Part shown: positions 24,832 to 32,560 of the stretch, one piece after another
How positions within the stretch are numbered: the first letter of the stretch is position 1
Layout of the letters: each line of letters begins with the position of its first letter
Source: Rhizobium etli CFN 42
GTDB lineage: Bacteria > Pseudomonadota > Alphaproteobacteria > Rhizobiales > Rhizobiaceae
NCBI RefSeq assembly: GCF_000092045.1
Contig: NC_007761.1
Span: 1,367,001 to 1,431,000 of the forward strand
Direction: 5' to 3'
DNA length: 64,000 nt
Made by a program: the position numbers and the translations under genes
Notes under the pieces: generated by a model
Told to the model about the DNA's origin: nothing
The model's input: the letters and a program-made list of their open reading frames with translations, nothing else
Database searches by the model: none

Positions 24832-25278
24832 ATGACCGACGTCAGAATCCCCCGGAAATCATGGGTCGTAGTCTGCAATGGAGCCAAGGCCCTGATCATG
24901 CAGAATGCCGGCGATGCCCAACTGATGAACCTCAAGGTGCTGGAAACCCTGACGCAGCCGAACGAGCCCGATCGCGAGGTCGGCGCCGACAAGCCCGGCC
25001 GTAGCCATGCCGCCGATGGGGTCAGCCGCAGCGCTGTCGAAGAGACCAGCTGGCAGGAGCAAGCTGAAGCGCAATTTCTGAAACATGTGGCGGAACGGAT
25101 GGACGAGTTGATGCAGGCAAAGGATGCCCACCGCATCGTGCTCATCGCGCCGCCGAAGGCGCTAGGAACCCTGCGTCCGGCGCTCAGTGCCGAGACGCAG
25201 GCGGCGATATCGACAGAATTGGCGAAAGACTATACCAACCTGCCGGTCGACGAGATCGAGCGGCATCTCGCCGCGTGA
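24832..25278 (+). CDS. Host_attach (AtsE-like) family protein
   Basis: The 148-residue protein matches the family named for proteins required for attachment to host cells: an N-terminal strand RKSWVVVCNGAKALIMQNAG, a linker with DREVGADKPGRS and ETSWQEQAEAQFLKHVAERM, then RIVLIAPPKALGTLRPALS and a final DLTNLPVDEIERHL-like end. The ATG at 24832 has GAGGAG ten bases upstream, better than 24796. In Agrobacterium the family is linked to plant-surface attachment; the molecular role is not known. Confidence 0.88.
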   Translation: MTDVRIPRKSWVVVCNGAKALIMQNAGDAQLMNLKVLETLTQPNEPDREVGADKPGRSHAADGVSRSAVEETSWQEQAEAQFLKHVAERMDELMQAKDAHRIVLIAPPKALGTLRPALSAETQAAISTELAKDYTNLPVDEIERHLAA

Positions 25279-25331
25279 TCACACCCGGGCATAACAGAGC
25301 GCGGGCCTGAATGGTCCGCGTTCTGTTTGAC

Positions 25332-26198
25332 TCACCCAGATGGCCTCCGCCCGGCAAATAGGTCTTCATGATCGGCAAACAGTGCTGCCAGGCGGTCGAT
25401 GACGGTTCTGACTTCCGGCCGTTGCCGCTCATCATCATGCGCGACGATCCACATCTCGTAGGTCAGATCGTCGATGACAGGCCCGGCGCGCACGAGCTTG
25501 CGCTCCTCATCGCCGATGAAACAGGGCAGCACGCCGCGGCCGGCCCCGCCACGGATCAGGTAAAAAAGCATATGCGGCGTGTTCGTCCAGCTGGTGATCC
25601 AATAATCCGGCTGTTCGAACGTCCATTTATCCGCCGGCGTGATCGCGGTGTCGGTGCCAAGCGAAATCCAATTGCAATTGGTCTGCGCAAAGTCGACCGC
25701 CTGGTAAGCGGCATGGGCCACTTTGACCGAACGGCGGATCGCGACGTTGCCGCTGTCCGGCCGGCTGTGGCGGATGGCGATATGCGCCTCGCGATAGGTG
25801 AAGTCGACGCTCGCATCACAGGTCTTGTAGCACATGCGGAAACTATCCTTCGGCCGCCAGACGCTGGCCAGGTGGTCGGCGAGGAAGCGCAGGGTCCAGC
25901 CGTCGGCGGCCGTCGAGACGATCGGCAGCGTCAGCACCTCACCGCGCCAGTCGGAGATCGCCCGCGCCGCATCCTGCATCAGCCGGACGCGATCGAGCAG
26001 CTCCTGCCCGTCCTTGGCAAGCAGGTAGCCTCTGGGGCCGCGGTTGAATAGCGACCGGCCGGTCACCCGTTCGAGCGCCAGCATGCGCCGGCCGATCGTC
26101 GGCGCACTGAGCCCCGTCCGCGCCGCCGCCGCCGAAAGCCCGCCGCCGGTCGCGACATGGAAGAAAAGCTGCAGATCGTCCCAGCTCGCCTCTTTCAT
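25332..26198 (-). CDS. LysR-family transcriptional regulator
   Basis: The 288-residue protein has an N-terminal LysR helix-turn-helix (DDLQLFFHVATGGGLSAAAARTG, then LSAPTIGRRMLALE, about 5-45) and an effector domain in which RHSRPDSGNVAIRR and VLPCFIGDEERKLVR are visible. The ATG at 26198 follows a G-rich stretch and fits the family better than 26222. The target is unknown; the divergent small gene at 26288 is the only candidate beside it. Confidence 0.9.
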   Translation of the reverse strand: MKEASWDDLQLFFHVATGGGLSAAAARTGLSAPTIGRRMLALERVTGRSLFNRGPRGYLLAKDGQELLDRVRLMQDAARAISDWRGEVLTLPIVSTAADGWTLRFLADHLASVWRPKDSFRMCYKTCDASVDFTYREAHIAIRHSRPDSGNVAIRRSVKVAHAAYQAVDFAQTNCNWISLGTDTAITPADKWTFEQPDYWITSWTNTPHMLFYLIRGGAGRGVLPCFIGDEERKLVRAGPVIDDLTYEMWIVAHDDERQRPEVRTVIDRLAALFADHEDLFAGRRPSG

Positions 26199-26287
26199 GG
26201 ATGAAAACCCCCTTTCCCCCATGCCTCTACATAGTGGGGGCGTGAAGGCCTAGCTCAACTACTCCAGCAATAGATGGAGGATAGGTT

Positions 26288-26536
26288 ATGCTTCTCAACT
26301 GGGTAGTTCTCTTCAACGAAGTCGCGTCCCGCAATTGCCGGATGCGCCGCGATCCCATGGCCGATCCGCTCGATGGCCCGGAATGGCGCGGGCTTCACTG
26401 GATCATATCGATCACAGCTCATCTCTCCGCAAGAAGAGGCGAGACGAGGAGGCCGCGCCGCGATCGGGCGGTGATCGGAAGACGCCTCAGGTTTCGAAGC
26501 TCAGTCGCAGCACGTGGTGCAGGAATTCCGGATTGA
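26288..26536 (+). CDS. Possible small hypothetical protein
   Basis: An 82-codon frame starts eight bases after a strong GGAGG and is divergent from the LysR gene. The N-terminal third (MLLNWVVLFNEVASRNCRMR, then RDPMADPLDGPEW) looks protein-like, while the rest is Arg-rich and runs antisense into the end of the PilZ-like gene. No family is recognised. A frameshifted or decayed gene is possible. Confidence 0.3.
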   Translation: MLLNWVVLFNEVASRNCRMRRDPMADPLDGPEWRGLHWIISITAHLSARRGETRRPRRDRAVIGRRLRFRSSVAARGAGIPD

Positions 26537-26819
26537 GCAGCATGTTGAAGCCGATCGTCACCAGTTCGTCTTCGCGCTTGACCAAGGTGGCGCCGATTTC
26601 GTCATGGATGCCAAGTATCTCGAGAAAGAAATGACTCGGCATCTCCAGGCTCGGACTGACTTCGAGCACGGCGCCGGCAAGTGTGATCGTGCGGATCAGG
26701 CAACGTACCTGCGTACCGGTGCTGAGGTGGTGGCCGACGAAGATGATATTGCCCGGCCTGTCGAGATTGAATTCCCGGTAAGCACGTTCCGGCTTGGGGT
26801 GTTCTGAGTCGAGGTGCAT
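26487..26819 (-). CDS. PilZ-like domain protein, degenerate c-di-GMP motif
   Basis: The 110-residue product aligns by eye with the PilZ protein at 23967-24350: TITLAGAVLEVSPSLEMPSHFFLEILGI matches IDISQGGATFIVSTTAGLPKHYYLNILGL segment by segment (shown here only in key residues G-A, P-H, L-ILG), and both end with an F-N/M-L-(N/D)PE pattern. The DxSxxG strand is changed to T-x-A-G and no RxxxR is clear, so c-di-GMP binding may be lost. It could act by protein contact or be a diverged sensor. Confidence 0.68.
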   Translation of the reverse strand: MHLDSEHPKPERAYREFNLDRPGNIIFVGHHLSTGTQVRCLIRTITLAGAVLEVSPSLEMPSHFFLEILGIHDEIGATLVKREDELVTIGFNMLLNPEFLHHVLRLSFET

Positions 26820-27170
26820 TTGAAAGGCCCTTTTAGCCTCCGCTCATCGTAAGCAGAGAATAATGCAAGAGTGCTGACGATTGCTGAAGATCATTGTTAA
26901 GATTGAAGGCTGTCGCTGTGATCGGCTGGAAATCGCACCGATTCCGGCCAGATTTGCTCCAATTTCGTGCATCCTCCAAGATCTGCACCATTCTTGACAT
27001 GCCGACGGGGATCGCGCATACAAGCCCCGGTTCGAGGCACCGGCCGCTCGCGGATGGAAATCCAAGGTGAAGTCCTCGTGATCATGGTCACGGCCCTCTG
27101 TGCATGCTGACTGACGGCAATGCGAGCTCCCATTTGCAGTCGAAGCGCATGCCTTGCGAAGGCTCACTCC
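26820..27170. other. Gap between PilZ-like and glyoxalase-superfamily genes
   Basis: The first 90 bp (AT-rich, with AATAATGCAAGAG and TGTTAAGATTGAA) is probably the promoter zone of the leftward PilZ-like gene. The rest has overlapping open frames on the minus strand without convincing starts. No RNA gene or terminator is recognised. Confidence 0.4.
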
Positions 27171-27605
27171 ATGACGACCTATCCCGGTATTGAAGAATTG
27201 AAAGCCCAGGCCAAGCGCCTGCGCCAGGCGATGAACGATCGCGGCGCGGCGCTGACCCACAGTGCGGCCTTGGAAATGATCGCCCGCCAGCACGGCGTGC
27301 GCGACTGGAACACACTGGCGGCTCTGGCGGCAAAACCCAATGCGCCTGCGAAGACGCCGCTCTTCGTCGGCGCGGCTATTGGCGGCCGATATCTCAATCA
27401 GCCGTTCACGGGCGAAATCCTCTCGCTTTCGGCTCTGACGGGCGGCCTCCGCCGGATCACCGTCCATTTCGACAAAGCGGTTGACGTGGTCACCTTCGAG
27501 AGCTTTTCAGCCTTTCGTCGACGCGTGAGTGCACAGATCGATGCCGACGGCGTCTCCCCCAGGAAGACCTCGAACGGCGTGCCCCACCTGGTTCTCGATC
27601 TCTGA
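27171..27605 (+). CDS. Glyoxalase-superfamily-associated small protein
   Basis: The 144-residue protein starts with a helical module (YPGIEELKAQAKRLRQAM, then SAALEMIARQHGVRDWNTLAA) that is commonly found at the N-terminus of glyoxalase-superfamily proteins and in stand-alone form. The second half (GGRYLNQPFTGEILSLSAL, then RRITVHFDKAVDVVTFESF) is a small beta domain. I cannot name a reaction. The gene precedes the MATE gene by 81 bp in the same direction. Confidence 0.65.
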   Translation: MTTYPGIEELKAQAKRLRQAMNDRGAALTHSAALEMIARQHGVRDWNTLAALAAKPNAPAKTPLFVGAAIGGRYLNQPFTGEILSLSALTGGLRRITVHFDKAVDVVTFESFSAFRRRVSAQIDADGVSPRKTSNGVPHLVLDL

Positions 27606-27686
27606 TTGCTCCTCATCCCTTCGAGACCGTCCGCATGCGCTTGTTCAAGCCGCAGCGGATGTCCCCCATATCGCACGGATTTCTCC

Positions 27687-29053
27687 ATGACCGATCCTTC
27701 CAAAGGCAATGCCTTCCTCACCGGCTCCCTGCCGGGCGTATTCATCAGAACTGCGGCGCCGATCGTCGCGATCACCACCGTCAACGGCCTGTTTGCTATC
27801 GTCGACGCCTATTTCCTGGGTGCCTATGTCGGCCCCGACGCGCTCTCGGCCGTTAGCCTGATCTTTCCGGGGCTGATGCTGCTGGTCGCCCTGCAATCGC
27901 TCATCTCGAACGGCATGGGAAGCATTCTCGCCCGCCGACTCGGTGCCGGCGATTGCCAAGGCGCGCGTCGCGTATTTTCCGGCGCCCATACGCTGGCGCT
28001 CGCCGTAATCGTGATCCTCGACATGTTCTACTGGGCCCTCGGCGGGCGGATTATCGTCGCCGGCGCGGCCGGAAACAGCGCCGTGGCCGACGGAGCCATG
28101 CTCTTCATGGGCGCGATGATCACCGCGACGCCGGTGAGTTTCTTCCTTTCGTTGCATCTCGACGGGCTGCGCTGTGAAGGCAGGATGGGTTTCATGACGG
28201 TGGTCACGCTCTCGGCCTCACTGCTCAACATCCTCGCCAACTGGCTGTTCATGGCAGTGATGCATTGGGGCGTGGCCGGTTCGGCCGCAGGCTCCATCGC
28301 CTCGCAATTCGTCTGTCTCGCCGCCGTGCTCGTCTATCGCTGGCGCCGGCCGGGGCACTCAGGCCTTCTCCCGCATTCGCCCTTGCCGAATGGCGCGGCA
28401 TCGTCGCCTTGGGCGCGCCTATGAGCCTCGGTTTCATCGGCATATCGCTTGCCTCGGCCGCGATTCTGGTCAACGTCTCGCTCTGGAGCACGCGTGATTA
28501 TACCGCCACCGTTGCCGCTTACGGCATCATCACCCGTATCCTGACCTTCGCCTATCTGCCGCTGCTTGGTCTCAGCATCGCGCTGCAGACGATCGCCGGC
28601 AACAATCACGGCGCCGGCCTTGGGTTGCGCGTCGGCCGCAGCCTGCAGATCGCCATGCTCTCGGCGCTCGTCTATTGCGGCCTGGTGGAGATCACGGTGG
28701 AATTGCTGGCTGGTCGCATCGGCGGTGCCTCCGTCGGCGATCCAGCCATTATCGCCGAGGTTAGGCGAATTCTGCCCTGGACGATCGGCGCCTATTTTCT
28801 GTTCGGACAGATGCTCATCCTGTCGTCTTATTTCCAGTCGATCGGCGATGCGCCGCGCGCGGCGATCTTCGGTCTGTCGCGACCCTATCTTCTCACCCTG
28901 CCTCTCACCTTCCTTCTGCCCTTCGTCTTCGGCGAGCAGGGAATCTGGATGGTGCCTGTCTTTGCGGAGGCAGGCATGGTGGTGCTTGCCTTGCTGGTGC
29001 TGTCTGAGAATGCCAGGCGCCGCGGCTGGCGATACGGGCTTCTGCCCGCCTGA
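27687..29053 (+). pseudogene. MATE-family efflux transporter, frameshifted
   Basis: Two overlapping frames together make one MATE protein of about 455 residues with 12 membrane segments. The first frame runs from the ATG at 27687 to about VLVYRWRRPG and the second continues ALRPSPAFALAEWRGIV to the stop at 29053. The shift lies at the run GGGG, 28352-28355; one more G would restore CGG CCG GGG GCA CTC. MATE proteins export drugs or metabolites by Na+ or H+ antiport. A sequencing error in the G run or a true one-base deletion are both possible. Confidence 0.85.
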
Positions 29054-29062
29054 GAGGAGGAA

Positions 29063-29082
29063 GCCGCGCCTCCTTGCGCGGC
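29063..29082. terminator. Hairpin between convergent MATE and Cys-rich genes
   Basis: GCCGCGC (29063-29069) pairs perfectly with GCGCGGC (29076-29082) around a CTCCTT loop. It lies 10 bp after the MATE stop and 16 bp after the end of the convergent small gene, so it could serve both. Confidence 0.5.
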
Positions 29083-29097
29083 CTCGTCGATTGCCCT

Positions 29098-29259
29098 CTA
29101 TTCCTTGCTGCTTTGAGCGGCCGACGTCGACGATTCCGCCTCGTTCAGCGCCTCGGCGCATTCCTGACAGCAGACTTCGACGGTCTCGCCGCCGAGCTTG
29201 ACGGTGATGATCTCGGCGCCGAGTTCGCAGTCGCAGGCAGCGCATGTGGTCTTCTTCAT
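29098..29259 (-). CDS. Cys-rich 53-residue metal-binding protein
   Basis: A short gene starts with ATG at 29259 (GGAGG nine bases upstream) and ends at TAG 29098-29100. The product has six Cys at 6, 9, 11, 30, 31 and 34: an N-terminal CAACDC knuckle and a CCQEC motif, followed by a Ser-rich tail (ESSTSAAQSSKE). The layout of two Cys clusters around a short beta segment (EIITVKLGGETVEV) is like small metallothionein or TRASH/YHS zinc-finger proteins. It probably binds Zn2+ or Cu+ in the cytoplasm. Confidence 0.75.
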   Translation of the reverse strand: MKKTTCAACDCELGAEIITVKLGGETVEVCCQECAEALNEAESSTSAAQSSKE

Positions 29260-29357
29260 CGGGTAATCCTCCATTGACCGTCCCCGGATCGGGACAGCGT
29301 CATAAGAGCATCGAAGACCGCATCACCGCTGTCGAAAACTTTAGCGATCAATCGGGA

Positions 29358-30197
29358 TCAGGCTCGGCGCCGCAGTTGCGCCGAGCGCTGAAATTCGGCC
29401 GGAGTCTGACCGAACGCCTGTTTGAAGGAAGCACTGAAATGACTGTGGCTGGAAAAACCGAGATCGAGGCCGAGTGAGGTCAGATCGTCATACTGGCCGA
29501 GCAGATCGAGCGCCCGGGCAAGCCGCAGCCTTAGCTGATAGCGATAGAGCGGCGTGGCCTCGACCTGCTGAAAGACCTGGGTGAGATAAACAGGGGAAAC
29601 GCCGACTTCCGAGGCGATTTCCGCGAGCGTCCAGCGTCTCGCGAGATCGGAGGAAAGCACCAGCTTTGCCCGGTCGACGAGTTTCTGCCGGCCTGCGCTG
29701 GCGCCGGCTGCGTGCGAGGTGCGCTCGCCGAGCGAGCGGCGAACCAGCGTCAGGGCCAGCGTTTCCGCCTCGAGCGTTTCGGCGACGTTGCGTCTGAGGC
29801 CGTGACGCAGCAGGGCGACCAGCGCCTGCGCGCGCGGGTCGATCCGCCGGCGCTGGCGGCGGAAGGAAAAGGCCGGGCCGGGCTGGACCTGTTCCTTTGG
29901 CGCCAGCTCTTCCAGCATCGATTCGTCGATCGACAGGTCGATGCAGGCGTCGCCGCCCGTGATCGGATGACTGATACGATAGCTCTGAGCGGCATTGAAG
30001 AACAACACCTGATTGGCTTCAGCCACCGTATCCGTGCGGCCGACATGGCGCATGAAGACGCCGCGATAGGGATAGACGAGGCTTGTCTTGTGAGCACATT
30101 CCTCGTCGCTCTTGTGGCGGCACTCGCCATTGCAAACGACGTCACGAATGGTGACGGTCTTCGTTTTCAGGAGCAGTGCTGTTGAAAACTGCGACAT
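29358..30197 (-). CDS. AraC-family transcriptional regulator
   Basis: The 279-residue protein has an N-terminal cupin-like sensing half (about 1-170, SLVYPYRGVFMRHVGR, VLFFNAAQSYRISHPI) and a C-terminal double helix-turn-helix (WTLAEIASEVGVSPVYLTQV and LTSLGLDLGFSSHSHFSASF), ending with the AraC signature GQTPAEFQRS. Three Cys early on (CNGECRHKSDEECAHK) could bind metal or sense redox. The ATG at 30197 is chosen because the longer frame would overlap the DUF1127 gene. Its target is unknown. Confidence 0.9.
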   Translation of the reverse strand: MSQFSTALLLKTKTVTIRDVVCNGECRHKSDEECAHKTSLVYPYRGVFMRHVGRTDTVAEANQVLFFNAAQSYRISHPITGGDACIDLSIDESMLEELAPKEQVQPGPAFSFRRQRRRIDPRAQALVALLRHGLRRNVAETLEAETLALTLVRRSLGERTSHAAGASAGRQKLVDRAKLVLSSDLARRWTLAEIASEVGVSPVYLTQVFQQVEATPLYRYQLRLRLARALDLLGQYDDLTSLGLDLGFSSHSHFSASFKQAFGQTPAEFQRSAQLRRRA

Positions 30198-30270
30198 CGT
30201 ATCGTCCGGGTTCAGACAGGCAGCCCGACAAGGCTGCGCAGGGGCACAGTACCACAGTGAGTCTGATGTT

Positions 30271-30501
30271 TCAGTAGCGGCTGTAAACGTGCACGTCGCT
30301 ATCTGTCTGCCCCCGGGAGAGGCCGACATCCTTCAACTGAGCGTCGGAAAGTTCCATCAGCGCATTGTAGTTGCGCCGTTCGCTGATCTTGCGCTCCAGC
30401 CAGCGGACCGCCGTGACGGCTGTAGAAAGAAGGCCGGGCGGCCGGGTGCGCCGCGAAGAGCGGATATTGCGGGCCGGTATCGTGAAATTCGAGCTGTGCA
30501 T
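30271..30501 (-). CDS. DUF1127 small protein
   Basis: The 76-residue protein ends with the DUF1127 motif: LERKISERRNYNALMELSDAQLKDVGLSRGQ (about residues 35-65; key residues R42-R43, L48, L51, D53, L56, D58-G60, S62-R63). Such short Arg-rich proteins are abundant in rhizobia; some bind RNA or affect phosphate and carbon metabolism, but this longer one is uncharacterised. It is 73 bp upstream of the AraC gene in the same direction. Confidence 0.9.
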   Translation of the reverse strand: MHSSNFTIPARNIRSSRRTRPPGLLSTAVTAVRWLERKISERRNYNALMELSDAQLKDVGLSRGQTDSDVHVYSRY

Positions 30502-30589
30502 GATGATCCTCCATCCTCATTGGATGGAGGCAGTGAACCATCACCGACAGTTTGGCGCTGTCAGATTATTTAGCGATCGAGCGCAGCCT

Positions 30590-31387
30590 TTATGCCTTCA
30601 GCAGCCATTCGTGCTCGGCGGCATTGTGGAATTTCCAGATCCGCTTCGGCCCGGCCATGACGTTGAGATAATAGAGATCATAGCCATGCGTTGCCGCGCA
30701 GGGATGATAGCCCTTCGGCACCAGCGTCACGTCGCCGTCCTCGATTGCCATGGTCTCGTCGAGCGAGCGGTCGTCGGTGTAGACGCGCTGGAAACCGAAA
30801 CCCTGCGGGGGGTTGAGGCGATGGTAGTAAGTCTCTTCCAGAAAGCTTTCGTTTGGCAGGTCGTCCTGATCGTGCTTGTGCGGCGGATAGGAGGAGGTAT
30901 GGCCACCTGGCGTGATCACCTCGACGACGAGCAGCGAATGCGCCGAATTATCGTCTTCAGGCATGATGTTGTTGACGTAGCGCACATTCGTGCCCTTGCC
31001 GCGCGTTACCTGGGGATGGGTGCCAGGCGGGATCGCCTTTGCCTCATAGGTGCCGCCGCCGGGCGCCGAGCAGACGGCCAGCTCCAGATCGGTCTCCGCC
31101 GTCACCGACCACGTTGATTCCATCGGGATGTAGAGCGCATGCGGAGCGCCGTCGAAGGGGCTCATCCGCTCGCCGAGCGTACCGAAATCCGTGGTGCCGG
31201 CTGACGCTTTGCCCTTGCCGGTGACCCAGACGAGGCAGACTTCCCGATCGCCGGTCTCTCCCGAAACCGTTTCGCCCGGCTTCACGCGATGCAGATCAAA
31301 GCCGACATAGGTCCAGCCGGCATTTTCAGGCGTGACATGCGTGACGCGGCCATGCGTGCCGGATGGTTTCACCTTGAGGTTTGGCAT
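30590..31387 (-). CDS. iolB: 5-deoxy-glucuronate isomerase IolB
   Basis: The 265-residue KduI/IolB-family double cupin contains YPPHKHDQDDLPNESFLEET (metal-binding His and Glu) and ends with YYLNVMAGPKRIWKFHNAAE. It isomerises 5-deoxy-D-glucuronate to 5-dehydro-2-deoxy-D-gluconate, the third dedicated step of myo-inositol catabolism. It is the last gene of the leftward iolC-D-E-B run. The ATG at 31387 has a GAGGAG-like sequence upstream; the longer frame to 31453 lies within a repeat. Confidence 0.96.
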   Translation of the reverse strand: MPNLKVKPSGTHGRVTHVTPENAGWTYVGFDLHRVKPGETVSGETGDREVCLVWVTGKGKASAGTTDFGTLGERMSPFDGAPHALYIPMESTWSVTAETDLELAVCSAPGGGTYEAKAIPPGTHPQVTRGKGTNVRYVNNIMPEDDNSAHSLLVVEVITPGGHTSSYPPHKHDQDDLPNESFLEETYYHRLNPPQGFGFQRVYTDDRSLDETMAIEDGDVTLVPKGYHPCAATHGYDLYYLNVMAGPKRIWKFHNAAEHEWLLKA

Positions 31388-31413
31388 TGGTGTTTCTCCT
31401 CGTACCTTAAAAA

Positions 31414-31567
31414 GTCCCGCCCCAAACCCCTCCCCACGGGCGGGAGGGCTCAATCTGCGGCGCTGTCTCGCCTATGTTGCGGCGTTCCTTTTGCAAGTGG
31501 CGCTGCCTGGAGCGGGGTGCCTCAAGTCAAGTCCCTCCCCCTTGTGGGGAGGGGTTGGGAGGGGTTT
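31414..31567. repeat. RIME-like palindromic intergenic element, copy B (iolE-iolB gap)
   Basis: Two diverged copies of the CCCCTCCCC / GGGGAGGGG palindromic block face each other at about 31414-31447 and 31532-31567, as in copies A and C. The left arm is altered (CCCCACGGGCGGGAGGG). It fills the space between iolE and iolB. Confidence 0.75.
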
Positions 31568-31575
31568 TCATTCCG

Positions 31576-32493
31576 CTATCCCTTGGGAAAACCTTCTGTT
31601 TCCACCGTATAACCAGCTGCCGTCATCACCCGCATCAGTTCGGCATGGCCGATCTCGGCCATCTTCTGCGGCGGCGCCTTGCGCGGATCCTGTTCGGCCT
31701 CGACGACGAACCAGCCTTCATAGCCATGGTCGGCGAAGCGCTGGACGATAGCGCCGAAATCGAGCGAGCCGTCGCCCGGCACGGTGAAGGCGCCAAGCGC
31801 CACGGCGTCGAGGAAGGATTGCCGGCTGCGGTCGAGCCCATCCACCACGGATTGGCGAATGTCCTTGACGTGGACGTGGTTGATGCGGGCGTGGTGATTG
31901 TCGATGGCGCGCAGCACATCGCCTCCGGCAAAGGCCAGATGCCCGGCGTCGAGCAGCAGCGGAATGCCTTCGCCCGAATTGCGCATGAAAGCGTCGAGTT
32001 CCGGCTCGGTTTCGACGACGGCGGCCATGTGGTGGTGATAAGAGAGCGGCATGCCCTGCTCGGCGCACCATTCGCCGAATTCGGTGACGCGGCGCGCATA
32101 GACCTTCATTTCGTCGTCGCCGAGGCGCGGCTTGGTGGCGAGCGGCTTGGAGCGGTCGCCCTGGATAGAGCGGCCGACTTCGCCATAGACGATGCAGGGC
32201 GCATTGACCGCTTTGAAAAGCTCGATCATCGGGGCAATGCGGTCCTTGTTGGCCGAGAGCTCCTCATTGACAAGCGTGCCGGAGAACCAGCCGCCGCACA
32301 GCGTCACGTCGGCGGCGCGCAGGATCGGCAGCATTTCTTCAGGGTTGCTGGGGAAACGGCGGCCTTGTTCCATGCCGGTGAAACCGGCACTGCGCGATTG
32401 CCGCAGGCATTCCTCAAGGGACACGTCGTCGCTAAGCTCAGGAAGGTCGTCGTTCCACCATGCGATGGGCGACATGCCGAGTTTGGCCTTCAT
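31576..32493 (-). CDS. iolE: Myo-inosose-2 dehydratase IolE
   Basis: The 305-residue TIM-barrel protein of the xylose-isomerase-like fold starts MKAKLGMSPIAWWNDDLPEL, the usual IolE N-terminus. Metal-site segments are visible: PLSYHHHMAAVVE, LLLDAGHLAFAGGD, HVHVKDI and GWFVVEAEQDP. It dehydrates scyllo-inosose to 3D-trihydroxycyclohexane-1,2-dione. The ATG at 32493 follows AAGGAGAATATTG. It lies 67 bp after iolD. Confidence 0.96.
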   Translation of the reverse strand: MKAKLGMSPIAWWNDDLPELSDDVSLEECLRQSRSAGFTGMEQGRRFPSNPEEMLPILRAADVTLCGGWFSGTLVNEELSANKDRIAPMIELFKAVNAPCIVYGEVGRSIQGDRSKPLATKPRLGDDEMKVYARRVTEFGEWCAEQGMPLSYHHHMAAVVETEPELDAFMRNSGEGIPLLLDAGHLAFAGGDVLRAIDNHHARINHVHVKDIRQSVVDGLDRSRQSFLDAVALGAFTVPGDGSLDFGAIVQRFADHGYEGWFVVEAEQDPRKAPPQKMAEIGHAELMRVMTAAGYTVETEGFPKG

Positions 32494-32560
32494 CAATATT
32501 CTCCTTAAAGACATTGCGGAGGAGCGGGTCGGCTCCTCCCGAAAAATAGGGCTAACCTGT

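Noticed and set aside
26844..27467. 207-codon minus-strand frame
   Set aside because: It overlaps the glyoxalase-superfamily gene antisense and has a low-complexity, Arg/His-rich translation.
29063..29082. Strong Rho-independent terminator after the MATE gene
   Set aside because: The stem is perfect but there is no T-run on either strand, so only a hairpin with moderate confidence is listed.
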